From contig DCAT01000001.1 of assembly GCA_002312935.1 (NCBI GenBank), positions 1-6,603 on the forward strand: 6,603 bases of DNA, given 5' to 3'. The notes beneath the pieces are model-generated. The model was given only the letters and a program-made list of their open reading frames with translations, ran no database searches and had not been told where the DNA came from. Positions 1-5,498 of this stretch are shown one piece after another (positions within the stretch are counted from its first letter, which is position 1; each line of letters starts with the position of its first letter). Made by a program: the position numbers and the translations under genes. The DNA is from Oceanospirillaceae bacterium UBA1126 (GTDB lineage Bacteria > Pseudomonadota > Gammaproteobacteria > Pseudomonadales > Balneatricaceae).

Positions 1-473
1 CCTTGGGGCAACCCTTTTTCTAGTAATACATAGAGGGTTAAGCCGGCAATCCAATACAGGTTCATCACGCCACCCACAAACAACAGCGCCATTAACGCCC
101 AACAGCAACCGAGGCAATAAACACCATGATGCATGCCTAACCTGAGTGCACCTTTGCTGCCAGGACTAGGGTGTTGCGCGATGAACTGAGCGGGAGCGCG
201 ACAGTGTGATAAGCAGGCATGTTTAATGGCAGTGAATTGATAGACGCCTACCAATACCATCAACACGCCAGCCACTTTTTGAGACTTGATGACCATCATG
301 GGCCCACTCAACACGCCCAATTCCTGCAGCCCCCACTGCAACATGGTTGCAACAGCGCTAAACAAGGCCCACGCCAAAAGGTGCCCAAACAACAAAAAAC
401 CCGTATAACCTGCGGCGCGGTCGCCATCCTGACCTTGGCGCTTAACGACCGTAAACAGCATAAGCAATGAAGC
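1..473 (-). pseudogene. DUF2182 predicted metal-binding membrane protein, 5'-truncated remnant (also cut by the window edge)
   Basis: Read on the minus strand, 157 codons stay open from just after a TAA at 474-476 to the window edge. They match the middle and C-terminal part of DUF2182 integral membrane proteins, whose function is not firmly known. Family hallmarks visible are a YQFTAIKHACLSHCR stretch, then MHHGVYCLGCCWALM, then GGVMNLYWIAGL and VLLEKGLP, with hydrophobic helices between them. The cysteines and histidines in these motifs are the presumed metal ligands. Family members normally begin with one or two more helices ending in a W..M..AMM.P motif. Here the match starts abruptly after that motif at an in-frame stop, and I could not find the missing part in any frame of the 130 bases upstream. 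The possible starts (TTG at 465-467, ATG at 459-461) have no ribosome binding site. I therefore call it a truncated pseudogene. Family assignment is confident; loss of function is inferred. Confidence 0.75.
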
Positions 474-877
474 TTACGCAGACCAAATGATCCGTAAAGC
501 TCGAAAGTTACGCTCTAAACTTGGCGCATCAATGGATCTACAACAACTACAACCCTGCCTCACGCCATTCTTATTCCAACATCGATTAAGCTCTCTGCAG
601 CAAACTGTGGGCTGTGTTCGCTCATCAGCACTGCTAGGAAACTGATGTAGTGCTATAAATCAGAACTCTTGCTAGAACTAAAATGTTAAATTATTAGGGT
701 TGTTTAATTGAAAAATTTAAGTTGATAGCGCCAGTTATGTTGAAATTCTATACCCGTATTGTCTGTTTACTTGCCGCTTCCTTAATGGCAACCCACGCGC
801 TACCTCGAGACCTAGCAAGCTAGTCTGATAAGGCTGTGTGTGGTTGCCCAGAATCGGCTCAACAGACTGTTTGAGTA
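474..877. other. Non-coding or degraded stretch between the DUF2182 remnant and the peroxiredoxin gene
   Basis: I see no convincing gene in these 400 bases. A 52-codon plus-strand frame (487-645) has no ribosome binding site and no recognisable motif. Around 623-654 there are overlapping short inverted repeats (CATCAG with CTGATG, AGCACT with AGTGCT) that could form alternative hairpins. A possible secreted-peptide remnant at 737-823 is listed separately. The pair AGTCTG (822-827) and CAGACT (863-868) might form a weak stem downstream of the peroxiredoxin gene, but there is no T-run on the minus strand, so I do not call a terminator. Confidence 0.5.
737..823 (+). pseudogene. Possible remnant of a small secreted-protein gene (signal peptide followed by stop)
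   Basis: From ATG 737 a 28-codon frame encodes what looks like a bacterial signal peptide: MLKFYTR, a hydrophobic core IVCLLAASLMA, then THA-LP as a plausible signal peptidase I site. A TAG follows at 821-823. Beyond it the same frame continues for 16 more codons with a C-G-C pair to TGA at 872-874, four bases short of the convergent peroxiredoxin stop. That tail-to-tail fit suggests a former gene broken by a nonsense mutation or internal deletion. No good ribosome binding site precedes the ATG. A possible promoter lies upstream (TTGCTA at 669-674, TATTAG at 692-697). A chance hydrophobic frame is a real alternative. Confidence 0.25.
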
Positions 878-1537
878 TTAGCTTGGCTGCTTTACTTTTC
901 TCAAGTAGGGCGTCAGCGTTTCCCAACCCTCTGGGTAAATTTTGGCAGCCTCTTCGTTATTAATTCCAGGCACAATAATCACATCCTCACCTTGCTCCCA
1001 GTTTACTGGCGTGGCTACTTTATGTTTTGCCGTTAACTGCATTGAATCAATAACCCGCAGAATTTCATCAAAATTACGCCCTGTAGTCATTGGATAGACA
1101 ATCATAAGCTTTATATTTTTATCTGGGCCAATAACAAATACTGAGCGAACAGTAGCGTTGGTCATCGCTGTGCGATTTCCAGCAGCCCCTGTTTCGTCAG
1201 CAGCAAACATACTATATAGTTTCGCTACTTTTAGATTGGTGTCTGCAATCACTGGATAGTTCACATCGGCACCACCCACCTGCTCAACATCTTTTAGCCA
1301 ATTGTCGTGGTCACTTGTTGAATCAATACTCAGTGCTATAATTTTAGTATTTCGTTTATCAAATTCAGACTGGATATTAGCCATATAGCCTAATTCAGTG
1401 GTGCAAACGGGAGTGAAGTCTTTAGGGTGGGAAAATAACACTGCCCATCCATCACCGATCCATTCATGGAAATCGATATTGCCTTGGGTGGTGTCTACTT
1501 GAAAATTCGGTGCTTGATCATTAATCCGTAACGACAT
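878..1537 (-). CDS. 1-Cys peroxiredoxin (Prx6-type, AhpC/TSA superfamily)
   Basis: A 219-residue thioredoxin-fold peroxidase that reduces hydrogen peroxide and organic hydroperoxides in the cytoplasm. The AhpC/TSA core spans about residues 5-140. It contains HPKDFTPVCTTELG with the peroxidatic Cys45 and Thr42 of the P-x3-T-x2-C site, and the conserved Arg131. The C-terminal extension (about 145-219) carries YPMTTGRNFDE, a PVNWEQGEDVIIVP stretch and a terminal YPEGW...PYLR, all typical of the 1-Cys (Prx6) subfamily. Cys45 is the only cysteine in the protein, so an external thiol must resolve the sulfenic acid. Length is normal for the family. The frame is open 22 codons further upstream, but I chose the ATG at 1535-1537 because the homologous MSLRINDQAPNF begins there and a good ribosome binding site precedes it. 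The upstream region is very AT-rich. I see no clear OxyR site. Confidence 0.95.
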   Translation of the reverse strand: MSLRINDQAPNFQVDTTQGNIDFHEWIGDGWAVLFSHPKDFTPVCTTELGYMANIQSEFDKRNTKIIALSIDSTSDHDNWLKDVEQVGGADVNYPVIADTNLKVAKLYSMFAADETGAAGNRTAMTNATVRSVFVIGPDKNIKLMIVYPMTTGRNFDEILRVIDSMQLTAKHKVATPVNWEQGEDVIIVPGINNEEAAKIYPEGWETLTPYLRKVKQPS

Positions 1538-1544
1538 GATGTTA

Positions 1545-1550
1545 TCCTTA
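1545..1550 (-). promoter_or_regulatory. Ribosome binding site of the peroxiredoxin gene
   Basis: On the minus strand the sequence TAAGGATAACATC precedes ATG 1537. AAGGA is a good Shine-Dalgarno match, about 7-8 bases before the start. It decides between this start and the more upstream in-frame ATG at 1601-1603, which has only AT-rich DNA before it. Confidence 0.75.
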
Positions 1551-1877
1551 GGTGAATTGTAAAAAATACTTTTCTTTGTTAAGAGAAGTTCATTTATAAA
1601 CATCTTTATATAATAAAATAAACTAACATGATATATATTTATAATATATTAGTTATAAGCAATGCTATATTTAGGCCCCTTCGTTAGTGCATATATCTTT
1701 ACTTATGTATTATTAATACTCCCTAAACAGTCACAGATTTAACCTCAAAATAAAGTGCGAACGATAGCCAATTTTATAACTACAAAAGTGTTAACTTCTA
1801 TGTTTTAGTCATTATCGTCGTAGCAAAATTTTTGATTTTTAGTTTGGCCAAAGTTTTATACTAGCCTTTAATCTTCA

Positions 1878-1934
1878 GTCATTATTAGTTGTGGGATGGT
1901 TTTCTTGGAGACTTGTTCTATGGCTAATAATGAC
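1878..1934 (+). repeat. Long inverted repeat / plus-strand RNA hairpin
   Basis: GTCATTATTAG at 1878-1888 is a perfect 11-base inverted repeat of CTAATAATGAC at 1924-1934. Continuing inward as plus-strand RNA, positions 1889-1899 pair with 1913-1923 with no break: three Watson-Crick pairs and eight G-U pairs. This gives a 22-pair stem around a 13-base loop. On the minus strand those G-U pairs would be A-C mismatches, so the full stem can exist only in a plus-strand transcript. The outer part alone could instead be a DNA operator or an old element's terminal repeat. The arms and the repeat are directly visible; an RNA role is inference. Confidence 0.45.
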
Positions 1935-1982
1935 CACCTTAACAACTGTATTAACTACTATTGGCTGTTATAGCTCTTGTCT

Positions 1983-2111
1983 TTAAAGCGTCGAATTAAG
2001 ACTCAGGCCTAAAGACGAGTTAGTTAAGCCTTTGTTCGATGACGAGCCCTAGATTGAACCCTCAAAGAAAACACCATTATTAGTCTCATAGTTAAAGCCA
2101 ACCGCCATACC
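1983..2111 (-). pseudogene. Possible decayed C-terminal fragment of an outer-membrane beta-barrel protein
   Basis: In one minus-strand frame the codons read GMAVGFNYETNNGVFFEGSI (2052-2111), a TAG at 2049-2051, then a stretch including NSSLGLSLNSTL to a TAA at 1983-1985. The alternation of hydrophobic and polar residues, Gly-Phe-Asn-Tyr, and a turn with Thr-Asn-Asn-Gly resemble the closing strands of small OmpA-like porins. No initiation region, signal peptide or long open frame is present, and the upstream part would need at least one frameshift. I treat this as a weak pseudogene candidate. Chance translation of non-coding DNA cannot be excluded, and no specific family is recognised. Confidence 0.2.
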
Positions 2112-2309
2112 ACACTGCTTCTAAAATCGATGAACCACCTTGATAATGCTTGGTAGCGCAGTTTATCCAGTCTCCAATACTTACTAACTCCGTCAGGAAT
2201 AAAAAAAACACTATGCTAACGTTGTTGCAATGACTAGCTCCACAATGGATTAATCAATCCTTGTGCAAACGCATTCTAGGCAAACTGGTTGTGTTTAGTC
2301 ACACCCCTT

Positions 2310-2340
2310 ACCTCAGCACCTCACGGACTGAGGTTTTTTT
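2310..2340 (+). terminator. Rho-independent terminator with two alternative stems
   Basis: ACCTCAG (2310-2316) can pair with CTGAGGT (2328-2334). Alternatively the internal copy ACCTCA (2318-2323) pairs with TGAGGT (2329-2334) across a 5-base loop. Either stem runs directly into a T-run ending at 2340, the classical intrinsic terminator layout on the plus strand. No recognised plus-strand gene lies upstream: the nearest gene to the left is the divergent peroxiredoxin. It may therefore end a small RNA or a lost gene. Confidence 0.7.
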
Positions 2341-2439
2341 ATGCCACATGGTCTTGGTTAATAAAGTCAATTCTGTGCACCTGTTTTTTCATCCATTCCT
2401 CTTATTAAAGCTGACCCTGTATAAGCCACCAGCTTAATA

Positions 2440-2643
2440 GTGCTGTATTTAATCAGCATGGGTTTTAAGCATTACATGATAATGCTGGCTCTTTCAACGC
2501 TTCTACTCACGCACCCACAGGTAACCAACACAAGCGTATTTAAAGTGCCTGCAGACACGTTTCTCATTTTATACATGAGCCTAAACTACTACTTTAGTAC
2601 CCATTTTTACTACTTCAAAAGGACTACTGAAAAGGGTTCCTAA
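2440..2643 (+). CDS. Doubtful small hypothetical ORF (67 codons, GTG start; internal ATG at 2458)
   Basis: I do not recognise this frame. It begins with GTG at 2440 or ATG at 2458. It has a short hydrophobic stretch near the N terminus (YMIMLALSTLLL), then a tyrosine- and phenylalanine-rich tail, and ends at TAA 2641-2643. Neither start has a purine-rich ribosome binding site, composition matches the surrounding AT-rich intergenic DNA, and no domain or motif is apparent. It sits between a terminator and the dehydrogenase promoter region. Most likely it is a chance frame; a tiny membrane or secreted peptide is the alternative. Confidence 0.15.
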   Translation: MLYLISMGFKHYMIMLALSTLLLTHPQVTNTSVFKVPADTFLILYMSLNYYFSTHFYYFKRTTEKGS

Positions 2644-2649
2644 GTTGGA

Positions 2650-2678
2650 TTGCTGGGCTAACGGTGAACATTTAGTAT
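2650..2678 (+). promoter_or_regulatory. Possible sigma-70 promoter of the aldehyde dehydrogenase gene
   Basis: TTGCTG (2650-2655) and TAGTAT (2673-2678) are 17 bases apart, the preferred spacing, but match consensus only moderately (3 and 4 of 6). Other AT-rich boxes such as TATAAG (2681-2686) compete. I did not find a convincing sigma-54 element in the upstream region, although some alcohol and acetoin aldehyde dehydrogenase genes use one. Confidence 0.25.
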
Positions 2679-2721
2679 TTTATAAGACCAAAAAAAATAA
2701 ACACAACCAAGAAAAAACTTT

Positions 2722-2725
2722 GAGG
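2722..2725 (+). promoter_or_regulatory. Ribosome binding site of the aldehyde dehydrogenase gene
   Basis: GAGG lies seven bases before ATG 2733, an ideal spacing. It supports this start, which gives the 506-residue length usual for ExaC/AcoD proteins. Confidence 0.7.
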
Positions 2726-2732
2726 TTTTTAT

Positions 2733-4253
2733 ATGATCTATGCAAATCCTGGCTCAGTAGGCGCCATTCTTAATTTTAACTCCCGGTATGAAAATTTCAT
2801 TGGTGGTAAGTGGGTAGCTCCTGTCGAAGGGCGGTACTTTACCAACACCACACCAGTCACTGGAGAGGCTATTTGTGAAATCCCACGCTCAAGTGCTGCC
2901 GACATTGAACTGGCTTTAGATGCAGCGCATAAGGCAAAAGATAGCTGGGGCAGAACCTCAGTAACAGAGCGCTCCAACATCCTATTAAAGATTGCCGACC
3001 GAATTGAAGCTAACTTAGAATCCTTATCCTTGGCAGAGACCTGGGACAATGGTAAGCCTATCCGAGAGTGTTTAAATGCAGACCTCCCTTTAGTTGTTGA
3101 CCACTTTAGGTATTTTGCTGGGTGCATCCGTGCGCAAGAAGGCTCAAGCGCTGAGCTTGATGCAACCACTGCCTCTTACCATTTTCACGAACCCCTAGGT
3201 GTTGTAGGGCAAATTATCCCATGGAACTTCCCTATCTTAATGGCGGCATGGAAGGTTGCTCCAGCTCTTGCTGCAGGCAACTGTGTTGTGCTTAAACCAG
3301 CAGAGCAGACCCCTGCGTCTATACTGTTAGTAATGGAGCTGATTGCAGACCTACTGCCAGATGGTGTATTAAACGTGGTGAATGGTTATGGCGCAGAGGC
3401 AGGTGAAGCTTTAGCGTCGAGTACGCGTATTGCTAAAATCGCCTTTACAGGGTCCACTGTAGTGGGCCAAAAAATATTGAAAAATGCAGCTTCAAGCCTG
3501 ATCCCATCAAGTCTAGAATTAGGTGGAAAGTCACCAAACATCTATTTTGGAGATGTTATGAACCATGAAGATGACTACCTTTCAAAGTGTATCGAAGGTA
3601 CTGTTCTGGCTTTCTTCAATCAAGGTGAGGTGTGTACTTGCCCTTCTCGGGCTTTGGTACAAGAATCTATCTATGATGAGTTTGTTGAACAAGTAATAGC
3701 CCGAGCAGCCAGTATTAAACAAGGAAACCCCCTTGATACAGATACTCAGGTGGGTGCTCAAGCCTCAAAAGAGCAGTTTGACAAGATCATGGGTTATCTT
3801 GACGTAGGCATTGGTGAAGGTGCTAAGGTGCTGTTTGGTGGCAGCCAAGCCAAAGTAGATAGCAGTATCAGTGGTGGCTACTATATCCAGCCTACAATGT
3901 TAGAAGGCACCAATGACATGCGCGTCTTCCAAGAAGAAATCTTTGGCCCCGTGATTAGTATTGCCAAATTTAAGGATGAAGCTGACGCCTTACAGATTGC
4001 CAATGACACAGACTATGGCCTTGGTGCCGGGCTTTGGACCCGAGACATTAACCTTGCTTACCGCATGGGCCGCAACATACAGGCAGGTCGAGTATGGACC
4101 AACTGCTACCATGCTTACCCAGCTCATGCTGCCTTTGGTGGGTATAAGAAGTCTGGCTTTGGTCGTGAAACTCACAAGATGATGCTTGATCAATATCAAC
4201 AGACGAAAAACCTATTGGTTAGCTACAGTACTAGCCCGTTAGGCTTTTTCTAG
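2733..4253 (+). CDS. exaC: NAD-dependent aldehyde dehydrogenase, ExaC/AcoD/AldB type
   Basis: A 506-residue cytoplasmic enzyme expected to oxidise acetaldehyde and other short aldehydes to acids with NAD(P)+. In ethanol oxidation it acts after the alcohol dehydrogenase. The ALDH fold is complete. Visible sites are IPWNFP with Asn165 (oxyanion hole), KPAEQTP with Lys188 (cofactor), FTGSTVVG at 238-245 (dinucleotide binding), LELGGKSPN with the general base Glu262, NQGEVCTCPSR with catalytic Cys301, and EEIFGP at 401-406. The CTC pair after Val300 and the C-terminal LVSYS...LGFF are characteristic of the ExaC/AcoD/AldB group, which fits better than BetB or generic ALDHs. Start and length agree with the family and a good ribosome binding site. 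The gene is closed by a strong terminator, so it is probably monocistronic. The downstream nosP/nahK pair matches the Pseudomonas exa neighbourhood. The exact substrate cannot be read from the sequence; acoD or aldB would be equally defensible symbols. Confidence 0.93.
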   Translation: MIYANPGSVGAILNFNSRYENFIGGKWVAPVEGRYFTNTTPVTGEAICEIPRSSAADIELALDAAHKAKDSWGRTSVTERSNILLKIADRIEANLESLSLAETWDNGKPIRECLNADLPLVVDHFRYFAGCIRAQEGSSAELDATTASYHFHEPLGVVGQIIPWNFPILMAAWKVAPALAAGNCVVLKPAEQTPASILLVMELIADLLPDGVLNVVNGYGAEAGEALASSTRIAKIAFTGSTVVGQKILKNAASSLIPSSLELGGKSPNIYFGDVMNHEDDYLSKCIEGTVLAFFNQGEVCTCPSRALVQESIYDEFVEQVIARAASIKQGNPLDTDTQVGAQASKEQFDKIMGYLDVGIGEGAKVLFGGSQAKVDSSISGGYYIQPTMLEGTNDMRVFQEEIFGPVISIAKFKDEADALQIANDTDYGLGAGLWTRDINLAYRMGRNIQAGRVWTNCYHAYPAHAAFGGYKKSGFGRETHKMMLDQYQQTKNLLVSYSTSPLGFF

Positions 4254-4263
4254 GCTGAAGAAG

Positions 4264-4302
4264 TAAACTAAAAGCGAGGCATAATGCCTCGCTTTTAGTT
4301 TA
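4264..4302 (+). terminator. Strong symmetrical (probably bidirectional) intrinsic terminator
   Basis: Positions 4264-4280 and 4286-4302 form a perfect 17-pair stem with a GC-rich inner half (GCGAGGC/GCCTCGC), an A/T outer half and the 5-base loop ATAAT. The A-rich left arm and T-rich right arm make it work in principle in both directions. It starts ten bases after the exaC stop codon and should separate exaC from the nosP-nahK operon. Confidence 0.9.
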
Positions 4303-4355
4303 TTACATGTGTCTGTTAAGATGCGTGTACCCCACCAGACTTTGCACAGCTACGA

Positions 4356-4361
4356 TATAAT
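4356..4361 (+). promoter_or_regulatory. Consensus -10 box (TATAAT) immediately before the nosP start
   Basis: A perfect TATAAT ends three bases before ATG 4365. At the ideal distance the -35 position (4333-4338) is CACCAG, a poor match. If this box is used, transcription would begin at or just inside the start codon. No Shine-Dalgarno sequence is visible in the 25 bases before the ATG. It may be a leaderless-type start or a chance AT-rich match. Confidence 0.3.
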
Positions 4362-4364
4362 GTT

Positions 4365-5498
4365 ATGAATGAAATCGAAGTTGCTTTTTCCAACCAACTC
4401 AATCCTGTCTCAGCCATCATTGAGATTAATCAAACAATTGCTCATAACGATTGGGCACTGTTACTATTTTTCTGTTCTTCAGAATACCCGTTAGAAGAAT
4501 TATCAGCAGCCCTTACCCACGCCTACCCAAGCACACAAGTTGTCGGCTGTACCAGTGCTGGTGAACTAAGCTACGAAGGTTATCAACAAAACAGTATTAC
4601 TGTCATTGCCTTGAATCGTAAAAACTTTTCAGTTGCAAGTGCGCTAGTCACAGATTTACCTAACTTCTCATTATCTTCTAGCCAACAGTTGATTGATCAA
4701 CTCCTAAGGCAAACCAATGACAATGCAGTGGCGCCCATAGATGAGCATACTTTTGCCATCACACTGCTTGACGGTCTATCCATTCAAGAAGAGCAGTTTC
4801 TCAAATTGCTTAACGCCAACTTGGGCCAGATTCCACTATTAGGCGGATCTGCAGGTGATGATTTGCACTTTCATCACACACAGGTATTTTATGAGGGCCA
4901 ATTTTACCAAGCATCAGCACTAATACTACTTATTAACACTCGCCACCATATGCGTTGCTTTAGCTATCATCATTTACACACAAAAACCGAAAAACTCATT
5001 GTCACTGAAGCTAACGAAAGTCAGCGGCGCGTGTATGAACTCAATGCCCTGCCAGCTGCTATCGAGTATGCAAGGGTATGTGGCATCAACCATGATCAGC
5101 TGAATGATTTAAACTTTGCCCTGCACCCTATGGTCGTTAAGGTAGGTGATCACACTTACGCGCGGTCAGTACAAAAGGTTCATCTAGATCAAAGTTTAAG
5201 TTTCTATTCTGCCATTGAGTCTGGCATGGTGCTCACTAAAGCACTACCTCAGAATATTGTTGAACAGACCCAAGCCTGGCTACAAGACTTACAGCGTGAT
5301 GCGGGAGAGCCTGAGCTTGTCTTAGCCTTCGACTGTATTTTCCGCTCTCTAGAGATTGAACATTTAAAGGTAGGGCCTGCAATGGCCAAATTGTTCAAGC
5401 AATACAAAGTCGCTGGATTTAGCACTTATGGTGAGCAATTTTTAGGCAGCCACCTTAACCACACCCTAACAGGTGTTTATCTGGGCCCTCTGATATGA
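4365..5498 (+). CDS. nosP: FIST-domain protein, NosP-type nitric-oxide-sensing haem protein (predicted)
   Basis: A 377-residue protein with a FIST N domain (about 25-220) and a FIST C domain (about 222-365). Family landmarks are VGCTSAGE at 60-67, LLGGSAGDD at 158-166, FDCIFRSLE at 322-330, and STYGEQF and NHTLTG near the end. There is no signal peptide or membrane segment, so it is cytoplasmic. In Pseudomonas aeruginosa and Vibrio cholerae, FIST proteins encoded next to NahK-type kinases bind haem, sense nitric oxide and inhibit kinase autophosphorylation; this is the NosP system. Here the stop overlaps the kinase start (ATGA), which strongly links the two. The protein is rich in histidine (HFHH at 168-171, HH at 194-195, YHHLH at 201-205), but I cannot say which residue binds haem. 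No other in-frame start exists nearby, so ATG 4365 is the start despite lacking a ribosome binding site. The FIST family call is firm; the NO-sensing role comes from context. Confidence 0.88.
   Translation: MNEIEVAFSNQLNPVSAIIEINQTIAHNDWALLLFFCSSEYPLEELSAALTHAYPSTQVVGCTSAGELSYEGYQQNSITVIALNRKNFSVASALVTDLPNFSLSSSQQLIDQLLRQTNDNAVAPIDEHTFAITLLDGLSIQEEQFLKLLNANLGQIPLLGGSAGDDLHFHHTQVFYEGQFYQASALILLINTRHHMRCFSYHHLHTKTEKLIVTEANESQRRVYELNALPAAIEYARVCGINHDQLNDLNFALHPMVVKVGDHTYARSVQKVHLDQSLSFYSAIESGMVLTKALPQNIVEQTQAWLQDLQRDAGEPELVLAFDCIFRSLEIEHLKVGPAMAKLFKQYKVAGFSTYGEQFLGSHLNHTLTGVYLGPLI

Larger units (their letters stand above)
1538..2732. other. Long AT-rich intergenic region
   Basis: Nearly 1.2 kb between the divergent peroxiredoxin and aldehyde dehydrogenase genes contains no convincing intact gene. 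The first 150 bases are extremely AT-rich and should hold the peroxiredoxin promoter, but I cannot pick one -35/-10 pair with confidence. Farther right are a long hairpin (1878-1934), a possible beta-barrel gene remnant on the minus strand (1983-2111), a plus-strand terminator (2310-2340), a doubtful small frame (2440-2643) and the putative promoter and ribosome binding site of the dehydrogenase. The remaining stretches (1604-1877, 2112-2309, 2341-2439) show nothing I can name. Confidence 0.6.

Noticed and set aside
219..470. 83-codon plus-strand frame
   Set aside because: It lies antisense to the DUF2182 remnant, whose minus-strand translation has clear family motifs. The plus-strand product is low-complexity, rich in His and Gln, with no motif.
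487..645. 52-codon plus-strand frame starting ATG 487
   Set aside because: No ribosome binding site, no recognisable motif, and composition like the surrounding non-coding DNA.
1538..1603. 22-residue N-terminal extension of the peroxiredoxin to an upstream ATG
   Set aside because: Family similarity begins at MSLRIND and a good ribosome binding site sits just before that Met. The extension is AT-rich non-coding sequence.
1621..1680. OxyR-like four-box pattern (ATAG-N7 spacing) upstream of the peroxiredoxin gene
   Set aside because: Only the first box fits. The others mismatch the ATAG/CTAT consensus, and the DNA is so AT-rich that such spacing arises by chance.
2404..2437. Inverted repeat AAGCTG/CAGCTT near 2408-2435
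   Set aside because: Short stem with a bulge, long loop and no T-run on either side; not distinguishable from chance.
2738..3169. 143-codon minus-strand frame inside exaC
   Set aside because: Shadow frame opposite a fully conserved aldehyde dehydrogenase; no motif.
3961..4199. Two overlapping frames (73 and 69 codons) on both strands inside exaC
   Set aside because: Shadows of the conserved exaC frame.
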